The notes below the pieces were generated by a model, which worked only from the letters and a program-made list of their open reading frames with translations, did no database searches and was not told where the DNA came from. The position numbers were made by a program, and so were the translations under genes. This document shows positions 36,319 to 46,900 of a DNA stretch of 64,000 nucleotides, piece after piece. The stretch is from Chitinophagaceae bacterium (GTDB lineage Bacteria > Bacteroidota > Bacteroidia > Chitinophagales > Chitinophagaceae): positions 1-64,000 of the forward strand of contig CANFKE010000003.1 of NCBI GenBank assembly GCA_947447465.1. The letters run 5' to 3'. Every line of letters begins with the position of its first letter. Position 1 is the stretch's first letter.

Positions 36319-36714
36319 ATGAAAGTAAATACGAAATCGAGTATGAATACAAAGATCAGGCATCTGAAACATGAGCTGGAAACATGGCTTCGAACTCTGG
36401 ATTATATCCAGCAGGAGAATGTGTCATTGAAAAATTGCCTGGCCGACATTATCATTAACGATATTGAACCTGAAATGCTGGAAGAAGTAGAATATTTCCA
36501 GAATCAGTTTTTGAATAAGGATACCATCATTTCCCTGCTGAGATATGATATAGCAGAACAAAACAGGCTGGCAGAAGCCGGAGAGGCCATGAACGGAAAC
36601 TTTACCATGCTTGTAAAAAAGCACGACAAGCTGCGCGAAGACATGGAAAAAACAGAAAAGGAATTTAATAAGCTTAAATTCCAATTCAACAATTACTTAT
36701 CCGATAATTTATAA
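36319..36714 (+). CDS. Small coiled-coil protein of unknown function
   Basis: A 131-residue, charged, almost wholly helical protein with heptad-like patterns at both ends (IRHLKHELETWLRTLDYIQQENVSL; LREDMEKTEKEFNKLKFQFNNYL). No membrane segment, Cys cluster or enzymatic motif is visible. A second in-frame ATG at 36343 could be the start. It converges on the receiver-Crp gene with only 5 bp between, and its promoter carries the shared Crp/Fnr-like boxes, so it appears to belong to the oxygen regulon. Confidence 0.8.
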   Translation: MKVNTKSSMNTKIRHLKHELETWLRTLDYIQQENVSLKNCLADIIINDIEPEMLEEVEYFQNQFLNKDTIISLLRYDIAEQNRLAEAGEAMNGNFTMLVKKHDKLREDMEKTEKEFNKLKFQFNNYLSDNL

Positions 36715-36719
36715 CGTAC

Positions 36720-37778
36720 TTAGTTAATAAGATTTTCCAACTTTCTGGAGTTAAGTATCACAATATCCCCATGCTGAATATCAATCAGCTTCTCATCTTT
36801 AAAATCGCTTAGCGTTCTTATTACAGATTCCTTTGCAGTACCGGTAATGTTAGCCAGATTCTCACGGCTGATGTCAATAGTAAAAGCAGTATTTCCGTTA
36901 CTATATTTATTGTAAATGGTCATTAGTGCATCCGCTACTTTCTTACGAAGAGAATTATAAGCCAATCCCAATAGTTTATTTTCCCGCTCAGTAACGTTAT
37001 TGGCCAATACTTGTATGAACTTCTGCATCACATCCCTATTGTTATTGATCAGTTGTTCAAAATCTTCTCTCGGTATCACCGCTACTTCTGTTTCCTCCAA
37101 CGCTTCTGCAGTCTCTTTATAGGTACTTCCTTCGAACATAGCTACATAACCAAAGAAATCACCTTCGTTATAAAGATCTATTACCAGCTCTTTACCATCA
37201 TCATTGGTCTTGTATGCCTTTACCTTTCCTTTCTCTATATAATACATACGATGAGGATGATTACCCTCAGAATATATGATCTGTTTTTTCCTGAATTTGC
37301 TGGTTGTGCGGTTATCGGCAAAGGTCTTCAATGCATCTTTACCACCTACTGTTACTACCAGATCATTCAATCCGGCCATACCTGCAGCAATTTCTTTTCT
37401 GATAAGTTCAGACTTTCTCAACCTGCTTTCAATTGCATTGAGCAATTCTGTACCGTTGAATGGCTTGGTAATATAATCATCCGCACCAAGTTCCATCCCC
37501 CTTCTTATCTCCGTACGCTCTGCCTTGGCCGTAAGGAATATAAAAGGAATATTTTGCGTATCCTCATTTTTCTGTAGCATATGGATCACTCCATAACCGT
37601 CTAATACAGGCATCATAATATCACAAACGATCAGATCGGGTTTGTGCTGAATCGCCTGCTCCACGCCATCTTTACCATCTGCCGAAGTGATCACTTTATA
37701 ATTAGACAACTCCAATATCTCCTGCATATTTTCCCTGATATCCTCATTGTCTTCAATTAAGAGTATGGTCTTCATCAT
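36720..37778 (-). CDS. Response regulator with Crp/Fnr effector (receiver-cNMP-HTH)
   Basis: A 352-residue transcription regulator. Receiver domain residues ~4-120 has the acidic pair E9/D10 and phospho-acceptor D53 (VCDIMMP). A cNMP-type beta-barrel (~155-245) follows, with GDFFGYVAMFEG, then a Crp-type helix-turn-helix with recognition helix KESVIRTLSDF; E and R at the conserved contact positions suit a TGA/TCA-type site. It is coupled to the PAS kinase by TAATG overlap. The pairing parallels FixJ and FixK merged in one protein. It is the best candidate for the paired boxes in this region (inference). Confidence 0.93.
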   Translation of the reverse strand: MMKTILLIEDNEDIRENMQEILELSNYKVITSADGKDGVEQAIQHKPDLIVCDIMMPVLDGYGVIHMLQKNEDTQNIPFIFLTAKAERTEIRRGMELGADDYITKPFNGTELLNAIESRLRKSELIRKEIAAGMAGLNDLVVTVGGKDALKTFADNRTTSKFRKKQIIYSEGNHPHRMYYIEKGKVKAYKTNDDGKELVIDLYNEGDFFGYVAMFEGSTYKETAEALEETEVAVIPREDFEQLINNNRDVMQKFIQVLANNVTERENKLLGLAYNSLRKKVADALMTIYNKYSNGNTAFTIDISRENLANITGTAKESVIRTLSDFKDEKLIDIQHGDIVILNSRKLENLIN

Positions 37779-38947
37779 TAGTCTCTGTTTATGGGTGTAA
37801 AATTGATAATAAATTCTGTTCCTTTACCTATTTCACTGTGGTAACTTATTGTACCATTCATCAGCTCTGCATATTTTGATACGATATGCAGGCCCAATCC
37901 TGTACCTTGAATATTTGTAACGTTAGTGCCTCTGAAAAAACGTTCGAACAAATGCTCCTGATCGGCTTCCGATATACCCAGACCGGAGTCTTTGATTGAC
38001 AACCTTAAACTATCACCTGTATTGATCGTAGCCACCATTATTTCAGACTCCTCAGGAGAAAATTTAATGGCATTAGATAGCAGGTTCATTATTATGTGCG
38101 ACAACAAAGAAGGGTCGAGATAGGACATGTTATTGCCTGTGTGATTATACATCAAACGCTGCCCCTTCTTCACTATGGTCTGCATTTCTCTTAATTGCCC
38201 CTTGATATGCTCCTCTATATTGAATTCAACCGGACGTATCTGTATCCTACCCTCTTCTATCTTACCAACACTTAGAAAATCATTCAAAGTATCGTTCAGC
38301 ATATTTACTGATGACACTATTCGGTTGATGTGTTTATCGCGCTTAGGTTGTCCTTCTGTAGTGCTGTATTTAGATACCAGATATGCTGATGATAAAATAG
38401 TGCTGAGCGGGGTACGAAATTCATGCGAAGCCATAGATACGAACCTCGATTTAAGTTCATTGAGTTCCTTCTCTTTTTCTAATGCCTGAGAGAGTGACAA
38501 TGTTCGTTCTTCAACCTTTTGTTCCAGCTCCGCGTTCAATTGTTTCAATGCATCCTCAGAGCTTTTACGGATCGTGATATCACTGACAAAGGCTATTGCA
38601 TACTGTCCTCTTTCGGTAGCATAGGTACTCAAACTAACCTCTACCGGAAACTCTGTACCATCTTTCTTTATGGCATACAAGTCCATGCCCACACCCATAG
38701 GGCGACTGTGAGCTGCACCTTTAGCATAATTTTCTCTATGCGCTACATGTTGCTCTTTATACTTTCTCGGAATCAATAATTCTATCTTTTGCCCTAATAG
38801 CTCTTCCTTCTCATACCCGAATTGTCTTAATGAAAAGTCATTCACCAGAATGATGACCCCTTCTGCATTGACGGCAATAATGCCAATAGCAGCATTGTTG
38901 AACAATGCATTAAACTCTCTTCCGCTATTCTTTATGTCCTCTTCCAT
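37778..38947 (-). CDS. PAS-domain sensor histidine kinase
   Basis: A 389-residue kinase without membrane segments: PAS domain ~10-128, coiled linker ~130-165, HisKA with phospho-acceptor His175 (MASHEFRTPL), and HATPase with N, G1 (DSGLGIS) and G2 (GTGLGLHIV) boxes. Within the PAS, IPRKYKEQHVAHRENY places His67 where FixL has its heme-binding His, but this pattern also occurs in non-heme PAS domains. Soluble PAS kinase plus Crp-type regulator next to the cbb3 genes points to oxygen or redox sensing (inference). Confidence 0.93.
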   Translation of the reverse strand: MEEDIKNSGREFNALFNNAAIGIIAVNAEGVIILVNDFSLRQFGYEKEELLGQKIELLIPRKYKEQHVAHRENYAKGAAHSRPMGVGMDLYAIKKDGTEFPVEVSLSTYATERGQYAIAFVSDITIRKSSEDALKQLNAELEQKVEERTLSLSQALEKEKELNELKSRFVSMASHEFRTPLSTILSSAYLVSKYSTTEGQPKRDKHINRIVSSVNMLNDTLNDFLSVGKIEEGRIQIRPVEFNIEEHIKGQLREMQTIVKKGQRLMYNHTGNNMSYLDPSLLSHIIMNLLSNAIKFSPEESEIMVATINTGDSLRLSIKDSGLGISEADQEHLFERFFRGTNVTNIQGTGLGLHIVSKYAELMNGTISYHSEIGKGTEFIINFTPINRD

Positions 38948-39005
38948 TTACAGGCTTTAAAATTAATCCAATTCCTCCATTAACAATAGTATTGGCATTA
39001 ATAAG

Positions 39006-39019
39006 GTGACAAAAATCAT
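39006..39019. promoter_or_regulatory. Crp/Fnr-like box upstream of the PAS kinase
   Basis: GTGACAAAAATCAT fits RTGAYnnnnRTCAY and lies 59 bp before the kinase start. A TGAT half-site follows at 39030, but the spacing is 23 bp and no -7 element sits at the distance seen elsewhere, so autoregulation is only suggested. Confidence 0.4.
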
Positions 39020-39107
39020 CTAATAAATATGATATCTCTGCTCAGATCGTATTTCGGGTATATAAACGTAGATCAAACACTTTTAACAATTACAAAATTC
39101 AATATTA

Positions 39108-39138
39108 TTTGTTTGAAAATAATTTTTAAATAACTTTG
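39108..39138 (+). promoter_or_regulatory. Full Bacteroidota-type promoter TTTG-N19-TAACTTTG
   Basis: TTTG (39108-39111), a 19-bp spacer and TAACTTTG (39131-39138) match both halves of the consensus exactly. It would start transcription near 39144, leaving about 88 nt before the membrane-protein gene. Confidence 0.65.
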
Positions 39139-39179
39139 TTATACAAAGTACTTTCAAAAAAACAACTAATATTCACCAA

Positions 39180-39200
39180 AGCCTTCGGGCTGATTTTTTT
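39180..39200 (+). terminator. Short UUCG hairpin plus T-tract in the leader
   Basis: AGCC-TTCG-GGCT is followed by GA and seven T. The stem is only 4 bp but the tetraloop is very stable. It lies between the promoter and the first gene, so it could act as a weak leader terminator. Confidence 0.3.
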
Positions 39201-39231
39201 ATCTAATTCACTTTGTATTTAAAAGCACTTT

Positions 39232-39624
39232 ATGAAAATTAGTCTAAAAATATGGTTGACGGCTCAGATACTCAACGGCATCATCAATCTTATATATTTT
39301 CAATATATAGGCATATGGGCAACAATCTTTGCGGCGATAGGAGGCATACCGGCAATACTCATTTATCGAATATGGTTCGGGGCGATAGAAAAAACTTCTT
39401 TTAACGGATGGAAGAAAACAATACTATCTCTTATGGTCTGCTCATGTACAACAGCACTATGCGCATATACAGTAATAATAGCACTTACGGGATTCAACAA
39501 CTATCTGCACATGTTTGCCCTGATACCTGCAATAGCAACAGCAATAAGTGTACTGATCAACTATTGCAGGAGAAATACGAACAATAAAGAAAAGAATGAT
39601 GAAAAAGATAATGCAGCAATTTAG
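39232..39624 (+). CDS. Small integral membrane protein
   Basis: A 130-residue protein with about four membrane spans (IWLTAQILNGIINLIYF, IWATIFAAIGGIPAILIY, LSLMVCSCTTALCAYTVIIAL, MFALIPAIATAISVLI) and a charged tail (NNKEKNDEKDN). No family recognised. It overlaps the Coq4-like gene by 29 nt, so the three genes 39232-40850 form one operon. Confidence 0.75.
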   Translation: MKISLKIWLTAQILNGIINLIYFQYIGIWATIFAAIGGIPAILIYRIWFGAIEKTSFNGWKKTILSLMVCSCTTALCAYTVIIALTGFNNYLHMFALIPAIATAISVLINYCRRNTNNKEKNDEKDNAAI

Positions 39625-40093
39625 AAAAATAAGGTGCAATATCATTACGTGGAGCACCCACAAACTGGCATTGCCGGTAATTAGAATATTGATCAGACCG
39701 GGGAAATTCCCCTATTCGGTAAATGATCTGCGAGGTATGCCCGATGGATCGACGGGCAGGGAATTGCTGATCTTTCTGGAAACATATAAATTGCATTTAC
39801 TCACAGACTATGAATCGCATGATATTAAACATACACTGCTATCCTACCCTGCCAACGAAGAGGGAGAAGCCAGTTTACAATATTTTATGTTGGGCAACGG
39901 ACAGCGATCATTCCCGGTGCTCATAACGGTTCTTGTCAGTTATTGTACAATGCCTGAGTATCATCACTCTTTCAGAAAAGCATATAGCAGGGGACAAAAA
40001 ACACCTCGGTTGAGAGGTACGAATTGGTTTGCTTTGATGACTCTGCCCTATCATACTGTATTACAACAACTAAATATTCCTGACCATGAATGA
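39596..40093 (+). CDS. Coq4-family protein
   Basis: A 165-residue protein carrying the Coq4 metal motif HDxxHx11E exactly: His75-Asp76, His79 and Glu91 (SHDIKHTLLSYPANEEGE). Coq4 scaffolds or catalyses a late step of ubiquinone synthesis in other organisms, binding metal and lipid. Bacteroidota generally use menaquinone, so the substrate here is open. It starts at the first of two adjacent ATGs (39596) and overlaps the following MpaB-like gene by 8 nt. Confidence 0.78.
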   Translation: MMKKIMQQFRKIRCNIITWSTHKLALPVIRILIRPGKFPYSVNDLRGMPDGSTGRELLIFLETYKLHLLTDYESHDIKHTLLSYPANEEGEASLQYFMLGNGQRSFPVLITVLVSYCTMPEYHHSFRKAYSRGQKTPRLRGTNWFALMTLPYHTVLQQLNIPDHE

Positions 40094-40850
40094 TATTCGT
40101 TTATTTGTTCCGCAAGAGTCTGTAGTGCGCAAAATATGGGGCAATGGCGATATGGTCATGCTTATTTTTGCAGGATCGGCTGCCGAATTTACATTGAATA
40201 AAGCTGTTGACTGGCTATATTTTACAGGCAAGCTGCCATCAGACCCACTAGGTAGATTGTTCTCAACTGTTGGTTATGCGCACCGCATCATTTTTGCGAC
40301 CGAAGCGGAGGCCAACAAAGCCATTGATGTTATTACCGCCATACATACCTCTGTAGAAGACCAACGCGGCACCACTATTCCAGATTGGGCATACAGAGAT
40401 GTATTGTATATGCTCATTCATTATTCTGTAAACGCTTTCGAACTTCTGGAAAGAAAATTATCACCTTCGGAAAAAGAGGATATATATGATGTTTTTTACA
40501 GAATGGGAACCAGAATGAAACTAAAGGACTTACCGGCAACTTATGATCAATGGTTGGCCGACAGAATAGTACACATGAAAAATGATCTGACCTATAGCCA
40601 ATACACACCCGATCTGTTTCTGCAATACAAGAAGCACCTGGGTTGGGCAAGATACACGATATTGCTACAGGTGCAGGCGCTTCTGCTACCACCACACTGC
40701 AAACGGCTGCTCAAAATGAATTCTAATGATCTGTTTCCTGTATTCATTGACTTCTACCGATGGCTGAAGCGCCTGAGTTTACATAAAATACTACGGTCCG
40801 CCATTTTACCCTCTCGCTATAAACAACAAATAGCCGGTCTGGATGTATAA
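40086..40850 (+). CDS. MpaB/DUF2236-family oxygenase-like protein
   Basis: A 254-residue protein of the MpaB/rubber-oxygenase-like (DUF2236) family: VVRKIWGNGDMVMLIFAGSAAEFTLNKAVDW, DPLGRLFSTVGYAHRIIFATEAEANKAIDVITAIHTSVED, then a Y-rich WAYRDVLYMLIHYSVNAFELLE core. Characterised members are heme oxygenases that cleave C-C bonds of polyprenyl chains. Next to a Coq4-like protein this suggests oxidative work on an isoprenoid or quinone-like lipid (inference). Confidence 0.75.
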   Translation: MNDIRLFVPQESVVRKIWGNGDMVMLIFAGSAAEFTLNKAVDWLYFTGKLPSDPLGRLFSTVGYAHRIIFATEAEANKAIDVITAIHTSVEDQRGTTIPDWAYRDVLYMLIHYSVNAFELLERKLSPSEKEDIYDVFYRMGTRMKLKDLPATYDQWLADRIVHMKNDLTYSQYTPDLFLQYKKHLGWARYTILLQVQALLLPPHCKRLLKMNSNDLFPVFIDFYRWLKRLSLHKILRSAILPSRYKQQIAGLDV

Positions 40851-40939
40851 CAGAAGAATAACAAAAATTAACAGGTTAAAAAATATAAATATAAAAATAT
40901 AGTCACTATCTTGTTGACTAACCAAACAAAATCTATATT

Positions 40940-41371
40940 ATGAAACTACAAACCACACTAAGAAGTAAAATGGTAATGGCTGCTCTTGTTCTATTATCAT
41001 TAATGTCATTCACCTTCTCCTCTTGTACCAAAACAACGACCACCAATAATGATGGGGCCAAATTTGTAGGTACTTGGGTAGGTACAAGCACCTGTGTATC
41101 GGGAACAACCAATTTTGTGATCTCAGCCGGTAGCAGTGGTAATACGGTTACCATTTCAGGGTCTGCAGGAAGCGGATCATGCTATAAAGCGATCACTTAT
41201 ACCATGACAGCAAACGGAAATAACCTGTCGGGTAACCAGACATTTACTGATTTATGCGGCAACTCTTACACAATGGTCATCGCAGGCTCATTGAGTGGTA
41301 ATAACCTGACGCTTACTGAAACAGTTAGTGGTTCGGTTACCGCTAGTTGTGTATTTACAGGATCTAAATAA
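40940..41371 (+). CDS. Small Ser/Thr/Gly-rich lipoprotein
   Basis: A 143-residue lipoprotein with signal and lipobox FTFSSC (Cys29), a TKTTTTNN linker and a compact beta-rich domain (FVGTWVGTSTCVSG..., GSCYKAITYTMTANGNNLSGNQTFTDLCGNSYTMVI) with four Cys that could form disulfides. It resembles small lipocalin-like lipoproteins of Bacteroidota but I cannot name the family. It ends at a strong terminator shared with fusA. Confidence 0.82.
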   Translation: MKLQTTLRSKMVMAALVLLSLMSFTFSSCTKTTTTNNDGAKFVGTWVGTSTCVSGTTNFVISAGSSGNTVTISGSAGSGSCYKAITYTMTANGNNLSGNQTFTDLCGNSYTMVIAGSLSGNNLTLTETVSGSVTASCVFTGSK

Positions 41372-41397
41372 TCCACTGAAAATAATTTCCCCAAATA

Positions 41398-41425
41398 AAA
41401 ACGTCCCGCAAAAGCGGGACGTTTT
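41398..41425. terminator. Bidirectional intrinsic terminator between lipoprotein and fusA
   Basis: Perfect 12-bp arms AAAACGTCCCGC and GCGGGACGTTTT with loop AAAA; a T-tract follows in both directions. Confidence 0.92.
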
Positions 41426-41446
41426 ATATTATAGACCAAATAACGA

Positions 41447-43591
41447 TTAGTTATTGTTGTTCTTACCTCTAACCTTAGCTACTACTTCTTCCTCAATGTT
41501 ACGAGGAGCTGCAGAGTAATGGCTGAACTCCATAGTAGAAGTTGCACGGCCTGAAGACAATGAACGCAACTGAGTAACATAACCAAACATTTCGCTCAAT
41601 GGCACCTTAGCCTTGATCACCTGCAAGTTGTTACGGCTGTCCATACCTTCCAGCATAGCACGACGACGGTTAAGGTCACCTGTTACATCACCCATGTACT
41701 GATCAGGAGTAGTTACTTCTACCTTCATGATCGGCTCCAGGATAACTGTCTTTGCTTTCTTACCGGCTTCACGGAAACCAGATTTAGCGCAAAGTTCGAA
41801 TGACATACCATCACTATCCACCTGGTGGAAAGATCCGTCGAAAATACGAACTCTCATACTTTCTACAGGGAAACCAGCCAAAGGACCATTGGTCATTGAA
41901 GCTTCAAAACCCTTCTGTATAGGAGCGATGAATTCACGAGGAATAGATCCGCCGAAGATCTCATTGATGAACTGGAAGCGACCCTTACCTTCTGCAAGGA
42001 AAGCTTCGTCAGCCGGTCCGATCTCAAACTGGATGTCTGCGAACTTACCACGACCACCGGTCTGCTTCTTGTATATTTCACGGTGTTCTACCGTCAAAGT
42101 AAATGCTTCCTTGTAAGCAACCTGAGGTGCACCCTGGTTGATCTCCACCTTGAACTCACGACGCATACGGTCAACGATGATCTCCAGGTGAAGTTCACCC
42201 ATACCGCTCAGGATAGTCTGGCCGGTATCTTCGTCGGTCTTAACACGCAACGTAGGATCTTCTTCAACCAACTTAGCGATAGCCATACCCATCTTATCAA
42301 CGTCAGCCTGAGTTTTAGGCTCAACAGAGATAGAGATAACCGGCTCCGGAATGAACATGTTCTCCAGAACGATCGGGTGCTTTTCATCACACAGTGTATC
42401 ACCGGTCTTGATTTCCTTGAAACCTACAGCCGCACCGATATCACCTGCTTCGATGAAATCGATTGGGTTCTGCTTGTTGGCGTGCATCTGCATGATACGA
42501 GAGATACGCTCATTCTTACCACTGCGCATGTTCAATACATAAGAACCTGCATCCAGATGGCCTGAATAACAACGGAAGAACGCAAGACGACCAACGAAAG
42601 GATCGGTCATGATCTTGAACGCAAGAGCTGCGAACGGCTCCTTAGCGTCAGGCTGACGAGTGATCTCTTCACCGGTATCAGGGTTAGTACCCACGATAGC
42701 TTCGATATCAAGAGGGCTAGGCAGGTAACGGATAACCGCATCCAGCATAGTCTGTACACCCTTATTCTTATATGCAGAACCGCACATCATAGGAATGATG
42801 CTCAGATCGATAGTAGCTTTACGTACCGCTTCGTGAATTTCATTTTCGCTGATGCTGTTAGGATCTTCGAAGAATTTCTCCATAAGCTTGTCGTCATACT
42901 CAGCTACAGCTTCTACAAGCTGTGCACGCCAGTAGTCAACATCTTCCTTCATATCATCAGGAATTGGCACTTCTGTATAAGTTGCACCCTGAGTAGCGTC
43001 ATCCCAGATCATACCCTTCATCTGGATAAGATCGACAACACCCTTGAAATGATCTTCAGCACCGATAGGCAACTGCAAAGGAACAGACTTAGCACCGAGC
43101 ATGTCACGCACCTGCTGCACCACCATCAGGAAGTCAGCACCGATACGGTCCATCTTGTTAACGAAACCAAGACGTGGAACACGGTAACGGTTAGCCTGGC
43201 GCCAAACAGTTTCAGACTGAGGCTCAACACCATCCACCGCAGAGAACAAAGCAACCAGACCATCCAATACACGCATAGAACGCTCTACCTCGATGGTAAA
43301 GTCCACGTGACCCGGAGTATCAATGATATTGAACTTGTAGCTCTTTGTATCCGGAGTCAATTTACCTTGAATGGTAGGGAACTTCCAGAAACAAGTAGTT
43401 GCAGCTGAAGTAATTGTGATACCACGCTCCTGCTCCTGTGCCATCCAGTCCATGGTTGCGGCACCTTCGTGTACCTCACCGATTTTGTGGTTTACACCTG
43501 TGTAGTAAAGGATACGTTCAGTAGTAGTGGTTTTGCCGGCATCAATGTGGGCGGCTATACCAATGTTGCGCTGTAAGCGTAAGTCTGCCAT
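41447..43591 (-). CDS. fusA: Translation elongation factor G
   Basis: A 714-residue EF-G, the ribosomal translocase and recycling GTPase. Visible GTPase motifs are [22 protein letters not shown] and NKMD in the first 150 residues; domain IV/V words [16 protein letters not shown] and [25 protein letters not shown] follow. Full length. Here it stands alone with its own promoter rather than in the str operon with rpsL, rpsG and tuf. Confidence 0.98.
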   Translation of the reverse strand: MADLRLQRNIGIAAHIDAGKTTTTERILYYTGVNHKIGEVHEGAATMDWMAQEQERGITITSAATTCFWKFPTIQGKLTPDTKSYKFNIIDTPGHVDFTIEVERSMRVLDGLVALFSAVDGVEPQSETVWRQANRYRVPRLGFVNKMDRIGADFLMVVQQVRDMLGAKSVPLQLPIGAEDHFKGVVDLIQMKGMIWDDATQGATYTEVPIPDDMKEDVDYWRAQLVEAVAEYDDKLMEKFFEDPNSISENEIHEAVRKATIDLSIIPMMCGSAYKNKGVQTMLDAVIRYLPSPLDIEAIVGTNPDTGEEITRQPDAKEPFAALAFKIMTDPFVGRLAFFRCYSGHLDAGSYVLNMRSGKNERISRIMQMHANKQNPIDFIEAGDIGAAVGFKEIKTGDTLCDEKHPIVLENMFIPEPVISISVEPKTQADVDKMGMAIAKLVEEDPTLRVKTDEDTGQTILSGMGELHLEIIVDRMRREFKVEINQGAPQVAYKEAFTLTVEHREIYKKQTGGRGKFADIQFEIGPADEAFLAEGKGRFQFINEIFGGSIPREFIAPIQKGFEASMTNGPLAGFPVESMRVRIFDGSFHQVDSDGMSFELCAKSGFREAGKKAKTVILEPIMKVEVTTPDQYMGDVTGDLNRRRAMLEGMDSRNNLQVIKAKVPLSEMFGYVTQLRSLSSGRATSTMEFSHYSAAPRNIEEEVVAKVRGKNNNN

Positions 43592-43633
43592 TTTTATTTT
43601 ATATTAAAGAGATAAAATTTAAAATTTGAGGTG

Positions 43634-43641
43634 CAAAGGTA
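43634..43641 (-). promoter_or_regulatory. fusA -7 element TACCTTTG
   Basis: On the minus strand TACCTTTG matches TAnnTTTG; the expected leader is about 38 nt. The rest of the 317-bp gap to the next gene holds no other feature I can support. Confidence 0.6.
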
Positions 43642-43908
43642 GGAAAATATTTTTAAAAAAATATCCGGTTATTTAGGTGTGTTGTTATGTTAACATTAGT
43701 GTGCATTATTCATATGCAATATTTTATGCTCTTACTTAACCAATCACTATTATTGATACCTTAGCAATGATATTTTATGCGCGCAACCGAGCTTAATATT
43801 AACTGACCGAAAGCTATCACACATCTCATCTATGAACCACAGACAACGCCATAAATGCGCCAGATCGAAAATGATGATGATACTGGAGTGTAAAACCACA
43901 AGCCCGAC

Positions 43909-46900
43909 ATGACCACCTTTTTACTCCGTAAGATACTAATTCTGCTGGTTGCTGTCATTGTTACTTGTTCTGCCAATGCTCAAACAGGCAATACATTCAA
44001 TCTCAACATTGCCAACGGCCTGCCCACCAATCATGTTTACAGCACAATTGTAGATAGACATGGATACTTGTGGATAGCCACCGACAATGGTGTTTTGAGG
44101 TATAATGGCTATGAACTAAAGATATTTACTACAGAGGACGGACTACCTGTAAATGATGTGTGGCAACTGGTAGAAGATAGAAAAGGGCGTATTTGGCTGG
44201 GAAATATTACCAACAAAATGGGCTATATCTTCAATGAAAGATATGTGAATGCCATTTTCGAAAAGCCCAATAACCACATCATATATCCAATGTTTTTAAA
44301 ATTGAACGATGGGCATATCAACTTTTACAGCAATTCCCGTTCAGATAACTTACATGAGAGTTATTTCAGAGAGCAAAATGATACGATACGTAGTTACACA
44401 CTAACTGATGAACTTCGAAAATTTTTACCTGAACTACAAATAACAGGAAAAGATTTTCAAACAATCTCTCCGATTGCCAATGAAGATGGTCATACGTGGA
44501 TCATATATGACAATAAATTTTATAAATTTTCGATCAATAGGAAGAAGATAATCATATCAAAAGTAGTTCCTACCAATGAAAACAAGCTCAATGAAATACT
44601 TGGTGCCAATAATTACTTATTCATAGACAATTACATCCTATTGTTTTTTTATGATAACAGAAATTATCTGGAAGTGTACAATGTAAATAACGGTGCCAAG
44701 GAAATTATCTCACTGAAAGAACAGGGCATTAATGAGCCGATCATAAACATATATCACAACAATAGTAAGGCAAACAAGAATATCTATGTAATAACAAAAA
44801 ATTACATCGTACAGTATCAGTTCAACAACAAGGTGATCTATGCAGGAACCACCACTATAAAAAGAGAACTTGGTACGACACAGTTGACCACACAAAATAT
44901 AACATCCTATATACCTGATGAATTGTGGGGAAAGTGTATCTCGTCTGCAGCAGATGGACTTTTTATTAAAAGCAGTACAGATAGTAATTTAAAAAAGTGG
45001 GATGAGGTAGATCTTAATGGCTATCATTTTCTAGGCGGAGACGAATCTTATTGTATATGGGTCAATAAAACTAATGACATCTGCATTATAGACAGTCTTT
45101 TGCACGTCAATAAAATACATGCAATAGATAAGCAAGAGACATTATATGGAGTACTAAAAAAACAGAATAGTGTATATTATTTATTAGGCAAACAAAACTA
45201 CTTACTGAATGTAAAGACCAACAAAGCATCCAGGCTACCTGATGTAGCATTGGGAGTGTCCATATTCAAAATGATAAAAGACAAGCCGGATAATAACTAT
45301 TGCATCAACACTATTGGCCTGTACTCTATAAACCCGGATTCAGGGGTAAGCACAAAAAATTATATTGAATGCGACAGATACAGAGATCTGATATACGACT
45401 CGACCAGGCATACTTATTGGACATATAATTTTAATAAAATCACTACCCTGCATAATGGACAAAAATCAATTATTACTCAAGATTCATTTTCTAAGTTTGG
45501 AGTTGTAAGAACTGAGAAAATTGCGATTGACAATAAATTTGGCAATATCTTTTTTAAGGGAAATGATGCAATAACAATGTATGATGAAGAGCGAAATCAT
45601 TTTCAGTATTTATTCCCTAATATCAATCTGAAGGAATCCTCAATGTGTGTTTATGATAATACATTGATCGCCTACGGTAGGTTTGGGGTGGCTTTTTGCA
45701 AAATTACAGGTAAGCAAAAAATATCTGATCCGATATACTACAGAAATATAAAAAACTCTCTCTACAACTTTATATACGACGCACAATTCGCATACAATAA
45801 ATTAATAATAAACACAGACAAGGGTGTTTATTTATCTGACCTCCCTACAAACTTTGAAAATAATACCAATGAATACAACAACAAATATAAACTGACCTAT
45901 AACTACAAGAACGAAATAAATGATCTGAAAAATGGCGATACTATCTTCATGGATCAGTACGATCCGTCTATTCGTTTTGATATTATCAATCCATACGGCA
46001 ACGGGAATCTGAGATACAAAATTACCATTGGGTCAACGATCTCATTGCTGAATTCTAATGAGTTCGTTCTATCTAACGAACAACGAACGCCAGATGAATA
46101 CTCCAAAATAGTTGTAATTGCGTATGATGGTGTGTGGAAGAGCAAACCAATATCTATCAACATCTACATACGCCCATATTGGTGGCAAACAAAAAGAATG
46201 CAAATTGTGCTATGGGCAACAGGCACCTTAGTTGTCATCTTATTGTTTGCATTGGCTATTCTCATCACCAGAAGGCTTGTACTTAACGCATCGAAGAAAA
46301 GAAATCTGAGAATGGAAATGGAGTTAAAAGCAATTTATTCGCAAATAAACCCACACTTCATATTCAACTCACTTAATTCGGCATTACTATTGGTAAGTAA
46401 GAACCAGATGGAAGAAGCTTATACTCATATTTCAAAATTCTCACGCTTATTGAGGAGCTACATTAAATCATCCAGAAACAAGTTTATTACCGTCAATGAG
46501 GAGATCATCAATCTCAGTAACTACATAGAACTACAACAGATCAGATTCAAAAACAGATTTTCTTATACCATCAATAGTCATAATCTTACCAACAGAACTG
46601 TTAGGATCCCATCATTATTAATTCAGCCATTCGTAGAAAATGCAATTGAACATGGCCTGCTGAATAAAGATGACATAGGGCAGCTGAATATCAACTTCAA
46701 TATGATCGGAGATAATACTCTGATATGTACAATAGATGATAATGGAGTAGGTAGAGAAGAAGCTAAAAAAATAAGCGGCCTGAATGTGAGTAAAGAGGAA
46801 TCATATGGTAATTTGCTCATAAAGGATCTGATAAATATTTTCAATAAATATGAAAGTGTAAATGTGGATATATCCTATTTAGACAAAAAAGCACCTGAAA

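Noticed and set aside
42083-43408. Long plus-strand frames opposite fusA (42083-42565, 42833-43408)
   Set aside because: Antisense shadows of EF-G caused by codon bias.
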